A DNA stretch of 64,000 nucleotides from Enterococcus gilvus ATCC BAA-350 (GTDB taxonomy: Bacteria; Bacillota; Bacilli; Lactobacillales; Enterococcaceae), in assembly GCF_000407545.1 (NCBI RefSeq), contig NZ_ASWH01000001.1:1069501-1133500 (forward strand), written 5' to 3'. Shown here piece after piece: positions 25,527-33,858 of the stretch. Positions within the stretch are counted from its first letter, which is position 1, and each line of letters starts with the position of its first letter. Below the pieces are notes generated by a model, which worked only from the letters and a program-made list of their open reading frames with translations, ran no database searches and was not told the DNA's origin. The position numbers were made by a program, and so were the translations under genes.

Positions 25527-25561
25527 ATAGATCCGGTAACCGACCCAACTGCATAGAAAAA

Positions 25562-25589
25562 GACCGCAACCTATGAGGTGGCTGCGGTC
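25562..25589 (+). repeat. hairpin in early operon
   Basis: GACCGCA (25562-25568) pairs with TGCGGTC (25583-25589). There is no T run after it. It lies in a 147-bp gap between two small genes and may be an RNA-processing or stability hairpin. Confidence 0.4.
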
Positions 25590-25673
25590 AGTGAGCTGGA
25601 CATTGAGGATCAATAAAAAAGGAGTACCAGCTCATATGTATTGTACATCAAATAAGAAGTGGAAGTGAAACAT

Positions 25674-25973
25674 ATGATACCGGATATCGAAATCGGTAAA
25701 ATTTATAAAATATCCGATGCAAGCCCGCCAGCGTTTGCCAAAATCACAAAAATTTCTAATCATGATATTTGGAACGATATCTTAGAAGATGACGAATTAA
25801 CGCAGCTTGCATGGGGAGATTGGTATCAATGGGCCAATAAAAATATCTACTGCCATTTTGGAGCTGGATTCGACACGTATAGGCTGGTTCCGGCAACCAA
25901 AGAAGAAATTGCCATTTACGAAGATAAAGTTAGAAAATATCGATCGGAGGAAAACAATGATACCGAAGTTTAG
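25674..25973 (+). CDS. hypothetical phage protein
   Basis: About 99 residues from ATG 25674 (MIPDIEIGKIYKISD). The frame is open back to 25659, but the RBS AGAAGTGGAAG fits 25674. Tryptophan-rich centre (LAWGDWYQWANKN). Not recognised. Overlaps the YopX gene. Confidence 0.6.
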   Translation: MIPDIEIGKIYKISDASPPAFAKITKISNHDIWNDILEDDELTQLAWGDWYQWANKNIYCHFGAGFDTYRLVPATKEEIAIYEDKVRKYRSEENNDTEV

Positions 25974-26352
25974 AGCTTGGGTAAAACCAGGAGTTTTATC
26001 AAACCATCCCGACGGAGTAGTTGCGGATGCAAAACCCGACTTTTTAGGAATGGAATGCTTAGTAAAGAGAGACGATTTAAAAGGTAAAAAGTGCTTTACT
26101 GAAATATTTGATTTTGAAGACATCGAACTCATGCAATCAACAGGACTGAAAGACAAGAACGGCGTGGAGATATTTGAAGGGGATGTAGGATGGGATGACC
26201 ACTTAGAAGTAAATGGAAAAGTAATTTACGATGAAGGAAAATTCATTTATGAATGGGAAAATATCTGCGACGATCTCTGTGAAGTTAATGCTGATATAGA
26301 TGTTATCGGCAACATCTATGAGAATCCGGAGTTGTTGGAGGCGATAGAATGA
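25957..26352 (+). CDS. YopX family phage protein
   Basis: 131 residues from ATG 25957 with RBS GGAGGAAAAC. MIPKFRAWVKPG, ELMQSTGLKDKNGVEIFEGDV and VIGNIYENPELLE are typical YopX elements. The family is widespread in Firmicute phages and of unknown function. The frame continues upstream, but those codons lie inside the previous gene. Confidence 0.85.
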   Translation: MIPKFRAWVKPGVLSNHPDGVVADAKPDFLGMECLVKRDDLKGKKCFTEIFDFEDIELMQSTGLKDKNGVEIFEGDVGWDDHLEVNGKVIYDEGKFIYEWENICDDLCEVNADIDVIGNIYENPELLEAIE

Positions 26353-26522
26353 AACTAAAAGAACTAATCGAGCAGCATACGTTAAAAGTTGTTTTGTGCG
26401 GTCACTGCGAATGTGGAGAGCGCAAATATGATTTGATTACAGATCATAATCTCGCTTATCCACCAATTCATGAGTCGACTATTTTAGAAGTTAAGCCAGA
26501 GTTGTTGGGGGTGCCGAAGTGA
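26349..26522 (+). CDS. small cysteine-rich phage protein
   Basis: 57 codons, start overlapping the YopX stop by 4 bp, RBS TTGGAGGCG. LCGHCECGERKYD has three closely spaced cysteines and a histidine, suggesting a small metal site. The stop overlaps the next GTG start by 4 bp. Confidence 0.55.
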   Translation: MKLKELIEQHTLKVVLCGHCECGERKYDLITDHNLAYPPIHESTILEVKPELLGVPK

Positions 26523-26710
26523 AAGATGAATTTATGGTTAGGTACACAAATAAACACGGTTTAGGCTGCACGATAGTCGTATATGCTGCCACGATGTTTG
26601 ATGCAAAAGAAAAAGCTGAAAAAGAACTTGGTGATTACTTAAAGTCCATTAATGAGATTGTCAACTGTTCATTTGCACGAGAATTGATTCGCAGTCAAGA
26701 CTTTGAGTAG
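26519..26710 (+). CDS. hypothetical small phage protein
   Basis: 63 residues, GTG start in a GTGA overlap. Sequence MKDEFMVRYTNKHGLGCTIVV ... TMFDAKEKAEKELGDY suggests a beta-beta-alpha fold. Not recognised. Confidence 0.6.
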   Translation: MKDEFMVRYTNKHGLGCTIVVYAATMFDAKEKAEKELGDYLKSINEIVNCSFARELIRSQDFE

Positions 26711-26744
26711 ATCCGGGATCGTCGCCAATGAAGGAGGTTTAAAA

Positions 26745-26924
26745 ATGAGTGTTATCAAAATTATTTTCAATGTTTTAAATTTTTTAACGAATATTGCTGC
26801 TGTGTTTTGGTTTGGATCTTTCTTATTATATGGTGGTCTTTGGCAAGTCGGTAATTTTATGAGCCTCGGATTGCCAGGGATATTGCGAAAAAGCAAAAGA
26901 CTATACAAGGAGGATGACAAATGA
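26745..26924 (+). CDS. small membrane protein
   Basis: 59 residues from ATG 26745 (RBS AAGGAGG). One long hydrophobic stretch (about 4-35, IIFNVLNFLTNIAAVFWFGSF) and a basic tail. Role unknown. Confidence 0.6.
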   Translation: MSVIKIIFNVLNFLTNIAAVFWFGSFLLYGGLWQVGNFMSLGLPGILRKSKRLYKEDDK

Positions 26925-27073
26925 TTCCTTATTTCATGGCATTAGTAATGTATTATGCGTTGAGATTTTCAGGTACAAGCTTCAAGGAATGTGTATTCTT
27001 CTCGTTTCTTCTTCTATTTGGACTTGCATTTTCAAGGATATTTAGTATCGGTGACGAATTAGTAAAAAAGTGA
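26921..27073 (+). CDS. small membrane protein
   Basis: 50 codons overlapping the previous stop by 4 bp, RBS CAAGGAGGATG. Hydrophobic N-terminal and central helices (MIPYFMALVMYYALRF; CVFFSFLLLFGLAF). It may pair with the upstream small membrane protein. Confidence 0.5.
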   Translation: MIPYFMALVMYYALRFSGTSFKECVFFSFLLLFGLAFSRIFSIGDELVKK

Positions 27074-27196
27074 TTGAATAACTAATAACACTATATATTG
27101 TATGCGAAAATACGTTCCTACGATATATTGTGGATAAAGCTGTTAATTTGTGCATAACAAATACTTTGGGGAATAATTTGATTGGGAGGAAACGAT

Positions 27197-27694
27197 TTGG
27201 AAATTCAGGTACATGAACTACCAGAATCTCAGTTAGATATGATTGCTGAGAAAGTAGTTGCTGGGTTAGTAGAAGCAACTAAGCAAAGGCGAAAAGAGCT
27301 AAGGTCCAATTCATACCATAATACAAGGACACTCTTGAGGAATTACTACAGACTAAAAACTCACTGCAAAATTGTAGAGGAACAAGTCGAAGAAGATTTT
27401 GCTTCGATGTGGAATGACTGGCGCTTCGATGTAGATAGTCTACTAGAACATAAGGCGAAAACGGCTAAATTAATGAAACATGTTGATAAGGCTTTAGTTG
27501 AACTAAAAGCAGAAGATGAACGAGCCTATGATATTTTAAACATGAAGTACCTGCTGCCTAAGTGTTTTGCTGATGAATACATTGCATCGAGATATGCTGT
27601 TGATCGAAGGACGATAGGGAAGTGGATAAAAAAAGCTGTTGAGCAGTTATCGGTATTTATCTTTGGAGTGGATGTTGTAATTGATTGGTTATAG
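27197..27694 (+). CDS. ArpU family late transcription regulator
   Basis: About 165 residues from TTG 27197 (RBS GGGAGGAAAC). The C-terminal part, ILNMKYLLPKCFADEYIASRYAVDRRTIGKWIKKAVEQLSVFIFG, is the sigma-region-4-like DNA-binding domain of ArpU/RinA-type phage regulators. It is the last early gene, directly before the late region, and is the likely activator of late transcription. First described around Enterococcus autolysin regulation. Confidence 0.88.
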   Translation: MEIQVHELPESQLDMIAEKVVAGLVEATKQRRKELRSNSYHNTRTLLRNYYRLKTHCKIVEEQVEEDFASMWNDWRFDVDSLLEHKAKTAKLMKHVDKALVELKAEDERAYDILNMKYLLPKCFADEYIASRYAVDRRTIGKWIKKAVEQLSVFIFGVDVVIDWL

Positions 27695-27703
27695 GGCGCA
27701 TTT

Positions 27704-27741
27704 GTGGCGCCACGAGTGTACATTAAAAGTGTTACTATGAT
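27704..27741 (+). promoter_or_regulatory. candidate late promoter with palindromic site
   Basis: Perfect palindrome GTGGCGCCAC (27704-27713) sits 22 bp upstream of a -10 like TATGAT (27736-27741), with no good -35 at 17 bp. A strong -10, weak -35 and adjacent palindrome fit an activator-dependent promoter, possibly ArpU-driven, for the RNA and late genes. Confidence 0.45.
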
Positions 27742-28113
27742 AGCGTGAAATAAATGTGATTAATCCATCAAGCAGACGACTCAAATTAACTTTATTGGCA
27801 TGAAGTTTCTCCTTATACCTCTTAACATACAAACGTCTAGCTTGGTGGATTATTCTCTTTTTGACTACACTGCCACTTTGCGGAAACAGAGTAGGCAAAC
27901 AATTGGCGGCATGAAATAATGATTTCTACATTGAGCATGCCGTCTTTATGTCACTGTGGCGGAAGTAGAAGACGTGTTGCATGCGTGCGAGGTTAATGCT
28001 TAGGCAACCATGAGTGGGGCGGTGCCACTCCAGTGACTTAGGGAGGACTTAGTAAACTGGCCAACGCTAAGCATCTGACCCGAAAGCATATGCTAGGAGG
28101 TAGCTCCTCCGGT

Positions 28114-28187
28114 GGACGTGTAGCATCATGGTGATGCGTCTGACTGTTAGAGTTGGAAATGAGGTCGGTTCGATCCCGGTCACGTCA
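28114..28187 (+). other. tRNA-like element inside structured RNA
   Basis: 74 nt that can fold as a degenerate cloverleaf: acceptor GGACGTG/CACGTCA (6 of 7 pairs), D-like arm GCAT/ATGC with TGG in the loop, T-arm GTCGG-TTCGATC-CCGGT. The middle arm CTGAC/GTTGG has a 7-nt loop lacking U at position 33, so it is unlikely to be a functional tRNA. It may be a pseudo-tRNA or a structural mimic. Confidence 0.5.
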
Positions 28188-28398
28188 ATAGGGACGAAGG
28201 TGCCCAAGAAACACCGGGACATAAGCGCCCACAATTAGCAACCGAGCATTCCTATCTGCCAGGCATGGATAAACAGTGGGTTCCATAATGGAGTAGGTTG
28301 CTTAATACATATTTGGTTAGATGGTCGGAGTTAGTAATTAATCTAATTCCACGATGACTGGGATAGAATCAGTAACCCTGTCTATCCAATACATAATC

Positions 28399-28427
28399 AA
28401 GATCGCTTAGGCGGTCTTTTTTCTTTT
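28399..28427 (+). terminator. intrinsic terminator of structured RNA
   Basis: AGATCGC pairs with GCGGTCT around TTAG, then TTTTTTCTTTT. It would end the RNA about 40 bp before the terminase small-subunit gene, separating it from or attenuating the late operon. Confidence 0.8.
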
Positions 28428-28464
28428 ACAAAACAAATGTTGCGTTAGCGAGGTGGTGTCACAT

Positions 28465-29172
28465 GTGAAGAAATACGAGCAAGCTTTTGAGGATTATCAA
28501 AAAGGGCTGAAATATCGAGAGATTGCCGAGAAATACAATGTATCAATCAGCACAGTAAAAACTTGGAAGTCTCGACATTGGTCTAAAGAAAAGGTTGCAA
28601 CCAAGGATGCAACTATTCCAAACAATAAAGGAGCACCAGAAAGCAATAAGAATGCTGTTACACATGGGCTATTTGCTAATTGGCTGCCGGAAGAAACCTT
28701 AGAGATCATGAATGAGGTTGCAACCTCTAAACCAGAGGATATCCTTTGGAGCAATATTATGATTCAATACACAGCGATCATTAGGGCGCAAAAAATTATG
28801 TATGTTTATGATGGCGATCTTTCGAAAGAAGTATCTAAATGGTCTTCAAGCGAAAGCGGTAGTTCAGAAGAATATGCTATTCAATACGCTTGGGATAAAC
28901 AAGCAAACTTTATGAATGCTCAATCACGTGCAATGAGTACGCTGGCCAATCTTATTAAACAGTTCGTAGCAATTGCTGACGAACAAGATGAGCGACGTAA
29001 GAAACTTGAATTAATGAATACTCAAGTCGATTTAGCGAAAGCTCAATTGAAACAGTTAGATGATGATTACGATCCGTCAGAAGAACAGACGGTGATTGTT
29101 GACGACATACCGTTAGTCGAAAGTGAGGTTGATTCAAATGGCGATGCAAGCCAAGACGAAGCCTCAGATTAA
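28465..29172 (+). CDS. terS: terminase small subunit (PBSX/TerS type)
   Basis: About 235 residues. The N-terminal helix-turn-helix YQKGLKYREIAEKYNVSISTVKTWKSRHW binds the packaging site, and the motif GAPESNKNAVTHGLF is typical of PBSX-type small terminases. GTG start at 28465 fits AGGTGGTG. In-frame GTG codons at 28453 and 28456 overlap the Shine-Dalgarno. It overlaps terL by 35 bp. Confidence 0.9.
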   Translation: MKKYEQAFEDYQKGLKYREIAEKYNVSISTVKTWKSRHWSKEKVATKDATIPNNKGAPESNKNAVTHGLFANWLPEETLEIMNEVATSKPEDILWSNIMIQYTAIIRAQKIMYVYDGDLSKEVSKWSSSESGSSEEYAIQYAWDKQANFMNAQSRAMSTLANLIKQFVAIADEQDERRKKLELMNTQVDLAKAQLKQLDDDYDPSEEQTVIVDDIPLVESEVDSNGDASQDEASD

Positions 29173-30463
29173 ACTAACTGGAATGATTAACCCTCATTTT
29201 TATAAGATGTGGCACACACAGTGCCCGTACATCTTAATGAAAGGCGGACGTGGATCATTTAAGTCGTCAGTAATCAGCTTAAAGCTCGCGACTGAAATGA
29301 AGAAACATACGCAAGCAAAGCATAAAGTCAATGTTGTTTGCATGATGAGTCAGCATAAATATTTGCGTGATGCTGTATATTTACAAATCAAGTGGGCTTT
29401 AAATATGCTGGGCGTTGCAAATGAGTTCAGATACCGAATGTCACCGTTAACTATTATTCATAAGAGGACCGGATCAGCGTTTTACTTCTATGGCGTCGAT
29501 GATCCTTTGAAGCTTAAATCTAATGCGATCGGCGATATTATCTCATTGTGGTATGAAGAAGCTGCTAATTTTCAGAGCAGTGAAGTATTTGACCAAACCA
29601 ACGCTACATTTATTCGTCAGCGTTCTGAATGGGTAGATCAAGTAAAAGTTTACTATTCATGGAATCCTCCTAAGAATCCTTATGACTGGGTAAACGAATG
29701 GGTAGAGAAATGCAAAGAATTGGATGATCATTTAGTAGACCATTCAACTTACTTAGATGATGAATTGGGTTTTACCGAATCACAACAATTAAAACTCATT
29801 CAAACTTATCGTGACAATGACGAGGACTATTACAAGTGGCTTTATTTAGGCGAAGTAATCGGCCTTGGTACTCTCATATACAATATGACTCATTTTAACT
29901 CTTTGGATGAGTTGCCTGAGGATGACTATATTACTCAAATTTGTTTTTCCATTGATAGTGGGCACCAAATATCAGCTACAACGTGCGGCTGTTATGCTAT
30001 CACTAAAAAGAACAATGTGATTCTATTGGACACGTATTACTATTCACCAGATGGGAAGATAAACAAAAAGGCACCCGATGAATTAGCAAAAGATCTACAT
30101 GATTTTATTGAAAAGTGCCAGGCGGAATACAATAAGTTCGCTTATAAAATCACGATTGATTCTGCGGAAGGCGCATTAAAAAATCAATATTACAAAGACT
30201 TTGGGGTAGCTTTCCACCCCGTTGCAAAAGCAAAGAAAGTTGACATGATTGATTATGTACAAAACTTACTCGCTCAGGGTAGGTTTTTTTATTTGGATAC
30301 AGAAGCCAACAAAATATTTATTAAAGAGCACAGAGATTATCGATGGGATGAAGATACGTTGCAGTCCGATGACCCAAAAGTTATCAAAATTGATGATCAT
30401 ACATGTGACCAGTTTCAATACTTTGTAAAAGATAATCTCAGTGATCTAGGTCTGAAATGGTAG
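29138..30463 (+). CDS. terL: terminase large subunit
   Basis: About 441 residues. Walker A in MKGGRGSFKSS (about 35-44), Walker B in ISLWYEEAANF, and nuclease aspartates in CFSIDSGHQIS and ITIDSAEGALKNQYY match PBSX-family terminases that pump and cut DNA. ATG 29138 fits the RBS GTGAGG. The portal follows with a 7-bp overlap of frames. Confidence 0.95.
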   Translation: MAMQAKTKPQIKLTGMINPHFYKMWHTQCPYILMKGGRGSFKSSVISLKLATEMKKHTQAKHKVNVVCMMSQHKYLRDAVYLQIKWALNMLGVANEFRYRMSPLTIIHKRTGSAFYFYGVDDPLKLKSNAIGDIISLWYEEAANFQSSEVFDQTNATFIRQRSEWVDQVKVYYSWNPPKNPYDWVNEWVEKCKELDDHLVDHSTYLDDELGFTESQQLKLIQTYRDNDEDYYKWLYLGEVIGLGTLIYNMTHFNSLDELPEDDYITQICFSIDSGHQISATTCGCYAITKKNNVILLDTYYYSPDGKINKKAPDELAKDLHDFIEKCQAEYNKFAYKITIDSAEGALKNQYYKDFGVAFHPVAKAKKVDMIDYVQNLLAQGRFFYLDTEANKIFIKEHRDYRWDEDTLQSDDPKVIKIDDHTCDQFQYFVKDNLSDLGLKW

Positions 30464-30471
30464 GTGAAATC

Positions 30472-32016
30472 ATGGGAGTAATTCAAACGATCAAAAGTAT
30501 GTTCAAGAGAGGAGTTGATAGTGTGAATATGAGCGTTAACGGAAAAGATATAGCGAAGATCACTGATCACCCAAAAATCGGGATTGATTCGCGAGAGTAC
30601 GTTCGAATAGCGGAGAACTTCAAATATTACGCTAATTTATTTCCGGATATCAACTATAAAAGTTCATTTGGCAACGATAAAAAACGAGAATTTAAATCAT
30701 TGAACGTGACTAAGACTGCTGCGAGACGATTGGCTAGTATTATTTTCAATGAAAAATGTAAAGTTACGCTGAACGATCCAAATGATAGAAAGGATGTTTC
30801 TAAAGAGATTAAAGAAGCATCTGAATTTTTGGAACAAACATTATACGACAACAATTTCTATAATTTATTCGAATTGAATCTTGAGAAAGGTATCGCTGCA
30901 GGAGGATTTGCTATGCGGCCTTACATTGATGGAGATAAGATTAAAATCTCGTGGATTCGTGCAGATCAGTTTTACCCGTTACGTTCAAATACAAACGAAG
31001 TTAGTGAGTGTGCTATTGCTACTAAATCAATTCAAACTGAAGGTGACACAAATTACTACTACACGCTCCTCGAATTTCATGAGTGGCAAGACGAAAAGTA
31101 CGTTATCAGTAATGAGCTTTACAAATCTGACAACAGTAACGTTGTTGGAAAGCAAGTTCCACTGTCGATTCTATATCCTGACTTAGCTGAAACAGTCACA
31201 CTAGAAGGCTTGCAGAGACCGCTTTTTGCATACTTCAGAACGCCTGGAGCTAATAATAAATCGTTAGAGAGCCCATTAGGTGCCGGCATTGTGGATAACT
31301 CAAAAGAGATTTTAGATACGATCAATACAACACATGATCAGTTCGCTTGGGAAATTCAGTTAGGGCAGCGGCGTGTTGTTGTGCCGGCAGAATTCCTCAA
31401 AACGGATGAGGCACACCCGCCAATGTTCGGCACGGACCAAAACGTATTCGCTGGTGTATACGGTGCTGAGAATATCGGGGTCAAAGATATTACAACACCT
31501 ATTCGTACAGTTCAATATAAGGACGCTATCAGCCATTTGATTAAAGAGTTCGAGGTGCAGGTTGGTTTGTCAGTGGGTTCGATGAACTATGCTGATGACG
31601 GCATTAAAACGGCCACTGAGATTGTTTCTAACAATTCCATGACTTATCAGACACGTTCAAGTTATTTGACTATGGTTGAAAAAGTTATCAATGAGCTTAT
31701 TCATTCTATATTTGAACTTGCAGGATACGGAGAAATGTTTGAAAGCGAGAAACCGCTATTCTCTATTGAATATGATAGTTATTTAGTAACAGTTAGTTTT
31801 GAGGATGGTATATTTGTCGATCGCGATAAACAGTTGGAGAATGACCTAAAAGCTGTTACAGCTGGTGTAATGCCTAAGAAACAGTTTCTCATTCGCAACT
31901 ACAATCTAAACGAAGATGAATTGGAAGACTGGTTGTCTTCGCTGAAAGAGGAACTGCCGGAAGCAGGATCAAGTGAGCGTCGCAGCCAGGATGCACTTTT
32001 TGATTTAGGTGATTAA
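30472..32016 (+). CDS. portal protein (SPP1 gp6-like)
   Basis: About 514 residues, the right size for the dodecameric portal of SPP1-like siphoviruses. Segments such as LNVTKTAARRLASIIFNEKC, VQVGLSVGSMNYADDGIKTATEIVSNNSMTYQTRSSY and DKQLENDLKAVTAGVMPKKQF are typical. RBS TAGGTG precedes ATG 30472. Confidence 0.93.
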   Translation: MGVIQTIKSMFKRGVDSVNMSVNGKDIAKITDHPKIGIDSREYVRIAENFKYYANLFPDINYKSSFGNDKKREFKSLNVTKTAARRLASIIFNEKCKVTLNDPNDRKDVSKEIKEASEFLEQTLYDNNFYNLFELNLEKGIAAGGFAMRPYIDGDKIKISWIRADQFYPLRSNTNEVSECAIATKSIQTEGDTNYYYTLLEFHEWQDEKYVISNELYKSDNSNVVGKQVPLSILYPDLAETVTLEGLQRPLFAYFRTPGANNKSLESPLGAGIVDNSKEILDTINTTHDQFAWEIQLGQRRVVVPAEFLKTDEAHPPMFGTDQNVFAGVYGAENIGVKDITTPIRTVQYKDAISHLIKEFEVQVGLSVGSMNYADDGIKTATEIVSNNSMTYQTRSSYLTMVEKVINELIHSIFELAGYGEMFESEKPLFSIEYDSYLVTVSFEDGIFVDRDKQLENDLKAVTAGVMPKKQFLIRNYNLNEDELEDWLSSLKEELPEAGSSERRSQDALFDLGD

Positions 32017-32018
32017 TC

Positions 32019-33155
32019 ATGATTACACAAGATAAAATGCAGCGTGATGCGGATTCAATCACTAATATTTATTCAGAACTGGAAGACCGAATTTTTACCA
32101 TAATCATTAAAGCGTTAAAACAATCTCGCTTTGAAAATGTTGAAAAAGAAGACGTACTACTATGGCAAGCTAAGCAGCTATCTAAAATGGGCGTGCTTAA
32201 CGAGAATGTTATTGATCTTTTGGCTAGTTACACAGGAGAGACACAAGAAGCAATCGAACAATTAATCAAAGGTAACGGCGTAAAAGTAGTTAATGAAATT
32301 GATCGAGAGTTAGAACGAATGGTCCATAAAAGTGTTCCTGTATCTGACGACGTAAACAAAATTCTAGACTCTTTGGTTCGTCAAACGTTCAAAGATTTAA
32401 ACAACAATGTCAATCAAACGTTAATCACCACGAATTTCAACGAGAACGCAGTAATGCGAGCCTATCAAGCAATTCTTAAACAATCTACCTTAGAATCCAT
32501 GACGGGTCTTAAAACGCACGAGAAAGCCATTAGAGATAATGTCTACAAAATGGTTGATATGGGAATCAAATCAGGGTTCGTTGATAAGGCCGGACGTGAA
32601 TGGTCGATGGAAGCTTACTCGAGAACAGTGATTCAATCCACCTCGCATAGAACGTTTAACGATCTTCGTTTGAAACGAATGGAGGACTTCGATTGTGTCA
32701 CTGCATTAATGAGTAGTCATCCATCTGCTAGAAAAGCATGTGCAACGATACAAGGGGATTGGGTATTAGTTGTGCCGAAGAACAAAGCACCGGATGAATT
32801 TAAACATTTGCCTTCTATCTATGATCATGGTTATGGCGATCCAGATGGCACCCAGGGAATTAATTGTAAGCATATCCTTTATCCCGGAAGGCCAGACATC
32901 AATACAAACAACCAACCTCAATATGACGCTGACGAAGCTCAAGAAAATGCTGAAATACAACAAAAACAGCGTAAGCTTGAGCGTGATATTCGCTATCAAA
33001 AGAAACGTATGAATGCGGCGTTAGAATTGGAAGATCCCGAAACTGTACAAATGTGTAAGCAAGTGATTTCTGACAAGCAGAAACAATTAAGAGAACTTAT
33101 TAATGACAATGAGTTCTTGGTCCGTGATTACAGTAGAGAGCAAATACAAAGTTAA
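32019..33155 (+). CDS. phage minor capsid protein (Phage_min_cap2)
   Basis: 378 residues starting 2 bp after the portal gene. The C-terminal region with SSHPSARKACATIQGDWV and HGYGDPDGTQGINCKHILYPG is the family signature. A final coiled coil (KQRKLERDIRYQKKRMNAALE) follows. It is packed into the head with the portal and may enter the host with the DNA. Confidence 0.9.
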   Translation: MITQDKMQRDADSITNIYSELEDRIFTIIIKALKQSRFENVEKEDVLLWQAKQLSKMGVLNENVIDLLASYTGETQEAIEQLIKGNGVKVVNEIDRELERMVHKSVPVSDDVNKILDSLVRQTFKDLNNNVNQTLITTNFNENAVMRAYQAILKQSTLESMTGLKTHEKAIRDNVYKMVDMGIKSGFVDKAGREWSMEAYSRTVIQSTSHRTFNDLRLKRMEDFDCVTALMSSHPSARKACATIQGDWVLVVPKNKAPDEFKHLPSIYDHGYGDPDGTQGINCKHILYPGRPDINTNNQPQYDADEAQENAEIQQKQRKLERDIRYQKKRMNAALELEDPETVQMCKQVISDKQKQLRELINDNEFLVRDYSREQIQS

Positions 33156-33162
33156 TAATTTT

Positions 33163-33192
33163 AAGCTTAGCAATTGCTGGGCTTTTTATTTT
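33163..33192 (+). terminator. terminator-like hairpin inside late operon
   Basis: AAGC..AGCAATTGCT..GCTT stem followed by TTTTTATTTT, directly after the minor capsid gene. It would lower transcription of downstream genes, or mark a partial stop before the scaffold gene, which has its own strong RBS. Confidence 0.55.
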
Positions 33193-33265
33193 GCCCCGAA
33201 TACGGCGTTAAACTGTTCAATCCATCGAGGGCGTAGCCTCGTTAAACAACGAAAGGATGAATGAA

Positions 33266-33841
33266 ATGAAACGAGAAGAATTAAAAGAATTAGGTTTAAC
33301 AGACGAACAGATTGGGTCAGTAATGGCCTTGCACGGCGTAACTGTAAACGAACTGAATAGCAAGGTGTCTACCGCGGAACAGCAAGCGACTCAGTATCAA
33401 GAACAGCTAGAAAAAAATCAAAGTGAGCTTGATGACTTTAAAGCAAAGTCTAAAGGGAACGAAGATTTGGAACAGCAAGTGACTGATTTACAAACGCGTC
33501 TTGACCAAAACAAAACCGATTCTGAACAACAGATTGCAGATATTAAGAAATCATCAGCAATCGACTTAGCCCTAACACAAGCAGGGGCTAAGAATATCAA
33601 GGCTGCTAAAGCTTTACTAGATGGCGAGTCACTGGAACTAGCAGAGGGTGGATTAAAAGGATTAGATGATCAATTGGCCGCGCTTAAAGAAAGCGACGGC
33701 TATTTGTTTGACTCAAATGAGCCTGCGCCTCCCAAGCCCGGTAACAAAAAAGCCACTTTCAACGGAAATGCTAGTTCTGTGCAAAACGTTGAAGAAGATG
33801 CTTTTGCTAAAGCATTAGGAATCATGCCAAACAAAAATTAA
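33266..33841 (+). CDS. capsid scaffolding protein (Phage_GP20 type)
   Basis: About 191 residues, almost all helical: a coiled coil (about 30-95; VSTAEQQATQYQEQLEKNQS) and a C-terminal capsid-binding part. KREELKELGLTDEQIGSVMALHG is the usual start. It guides assembly of the major capsid protein encoded next. ATG 33266 fits GAAAGGATG, and ATG 33257 overlaps it. Confidence 0.9.
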   Translation: MKREELKELGLTDEQIGSVMALHGVTVNELNSKVSTAEQQATQYQEQLEKNQSELDDFKAKSKGNEDLEQQVTDLQTRLDQNKTDSEQQIADIKKSSAIDLALTQAGAKNIKAAKALLDGESLELAEGGLKGLDDQLAALKESDGYLFDSNEPAPPKPGNKKATFNGNASSVQNVEEDAFAKALGIMPNKN

Positions 33842-33858
33842 ATTGGAGGGAATAAAAC

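Larger units (their letters stand above)
27748..28427 (+). ncRNA. large structured noncoding RNA (ROOL/GOLLD-like candidate)
   Basis: About 670 nt without a credible gene between ArpU and the terminase. It contains many long helices: 27761-27773 with 27840-27852 (13 bp, extended by 27774-27778/27834-27838); 27872-27876 with 27956-27960; 27905-27913 with 27936-27944; 27976-27980 with 28004-28008; 27996-28003 with 28067-28074; 28012-28017 with 28025-28030; 28237-28243 with 28296-28302; 28327-28334 with 28343-28350; 28361-28367 with 28381-28387. It ends in an intrinsic terminator. Size, prophage location and an internal tRNA-like element recall the ROOL and GOLLD RNA classes. I cannot test family membership here. 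Confidence 0.75.

Noticed and set aside
28114..28187. Functional phage tRNA
   Set aside because: Anticodon loop lacks U33 and the terminal acceptor pair is mismatched, so I list it only as tRNA-like.
27695..28452. Group I or group II intron in the gap before terminase
   Set aside because: No interrupted gene on either side, no intron-encoded protein, and no recognisable P7 or domain V sequence. The flanking genes are complete.
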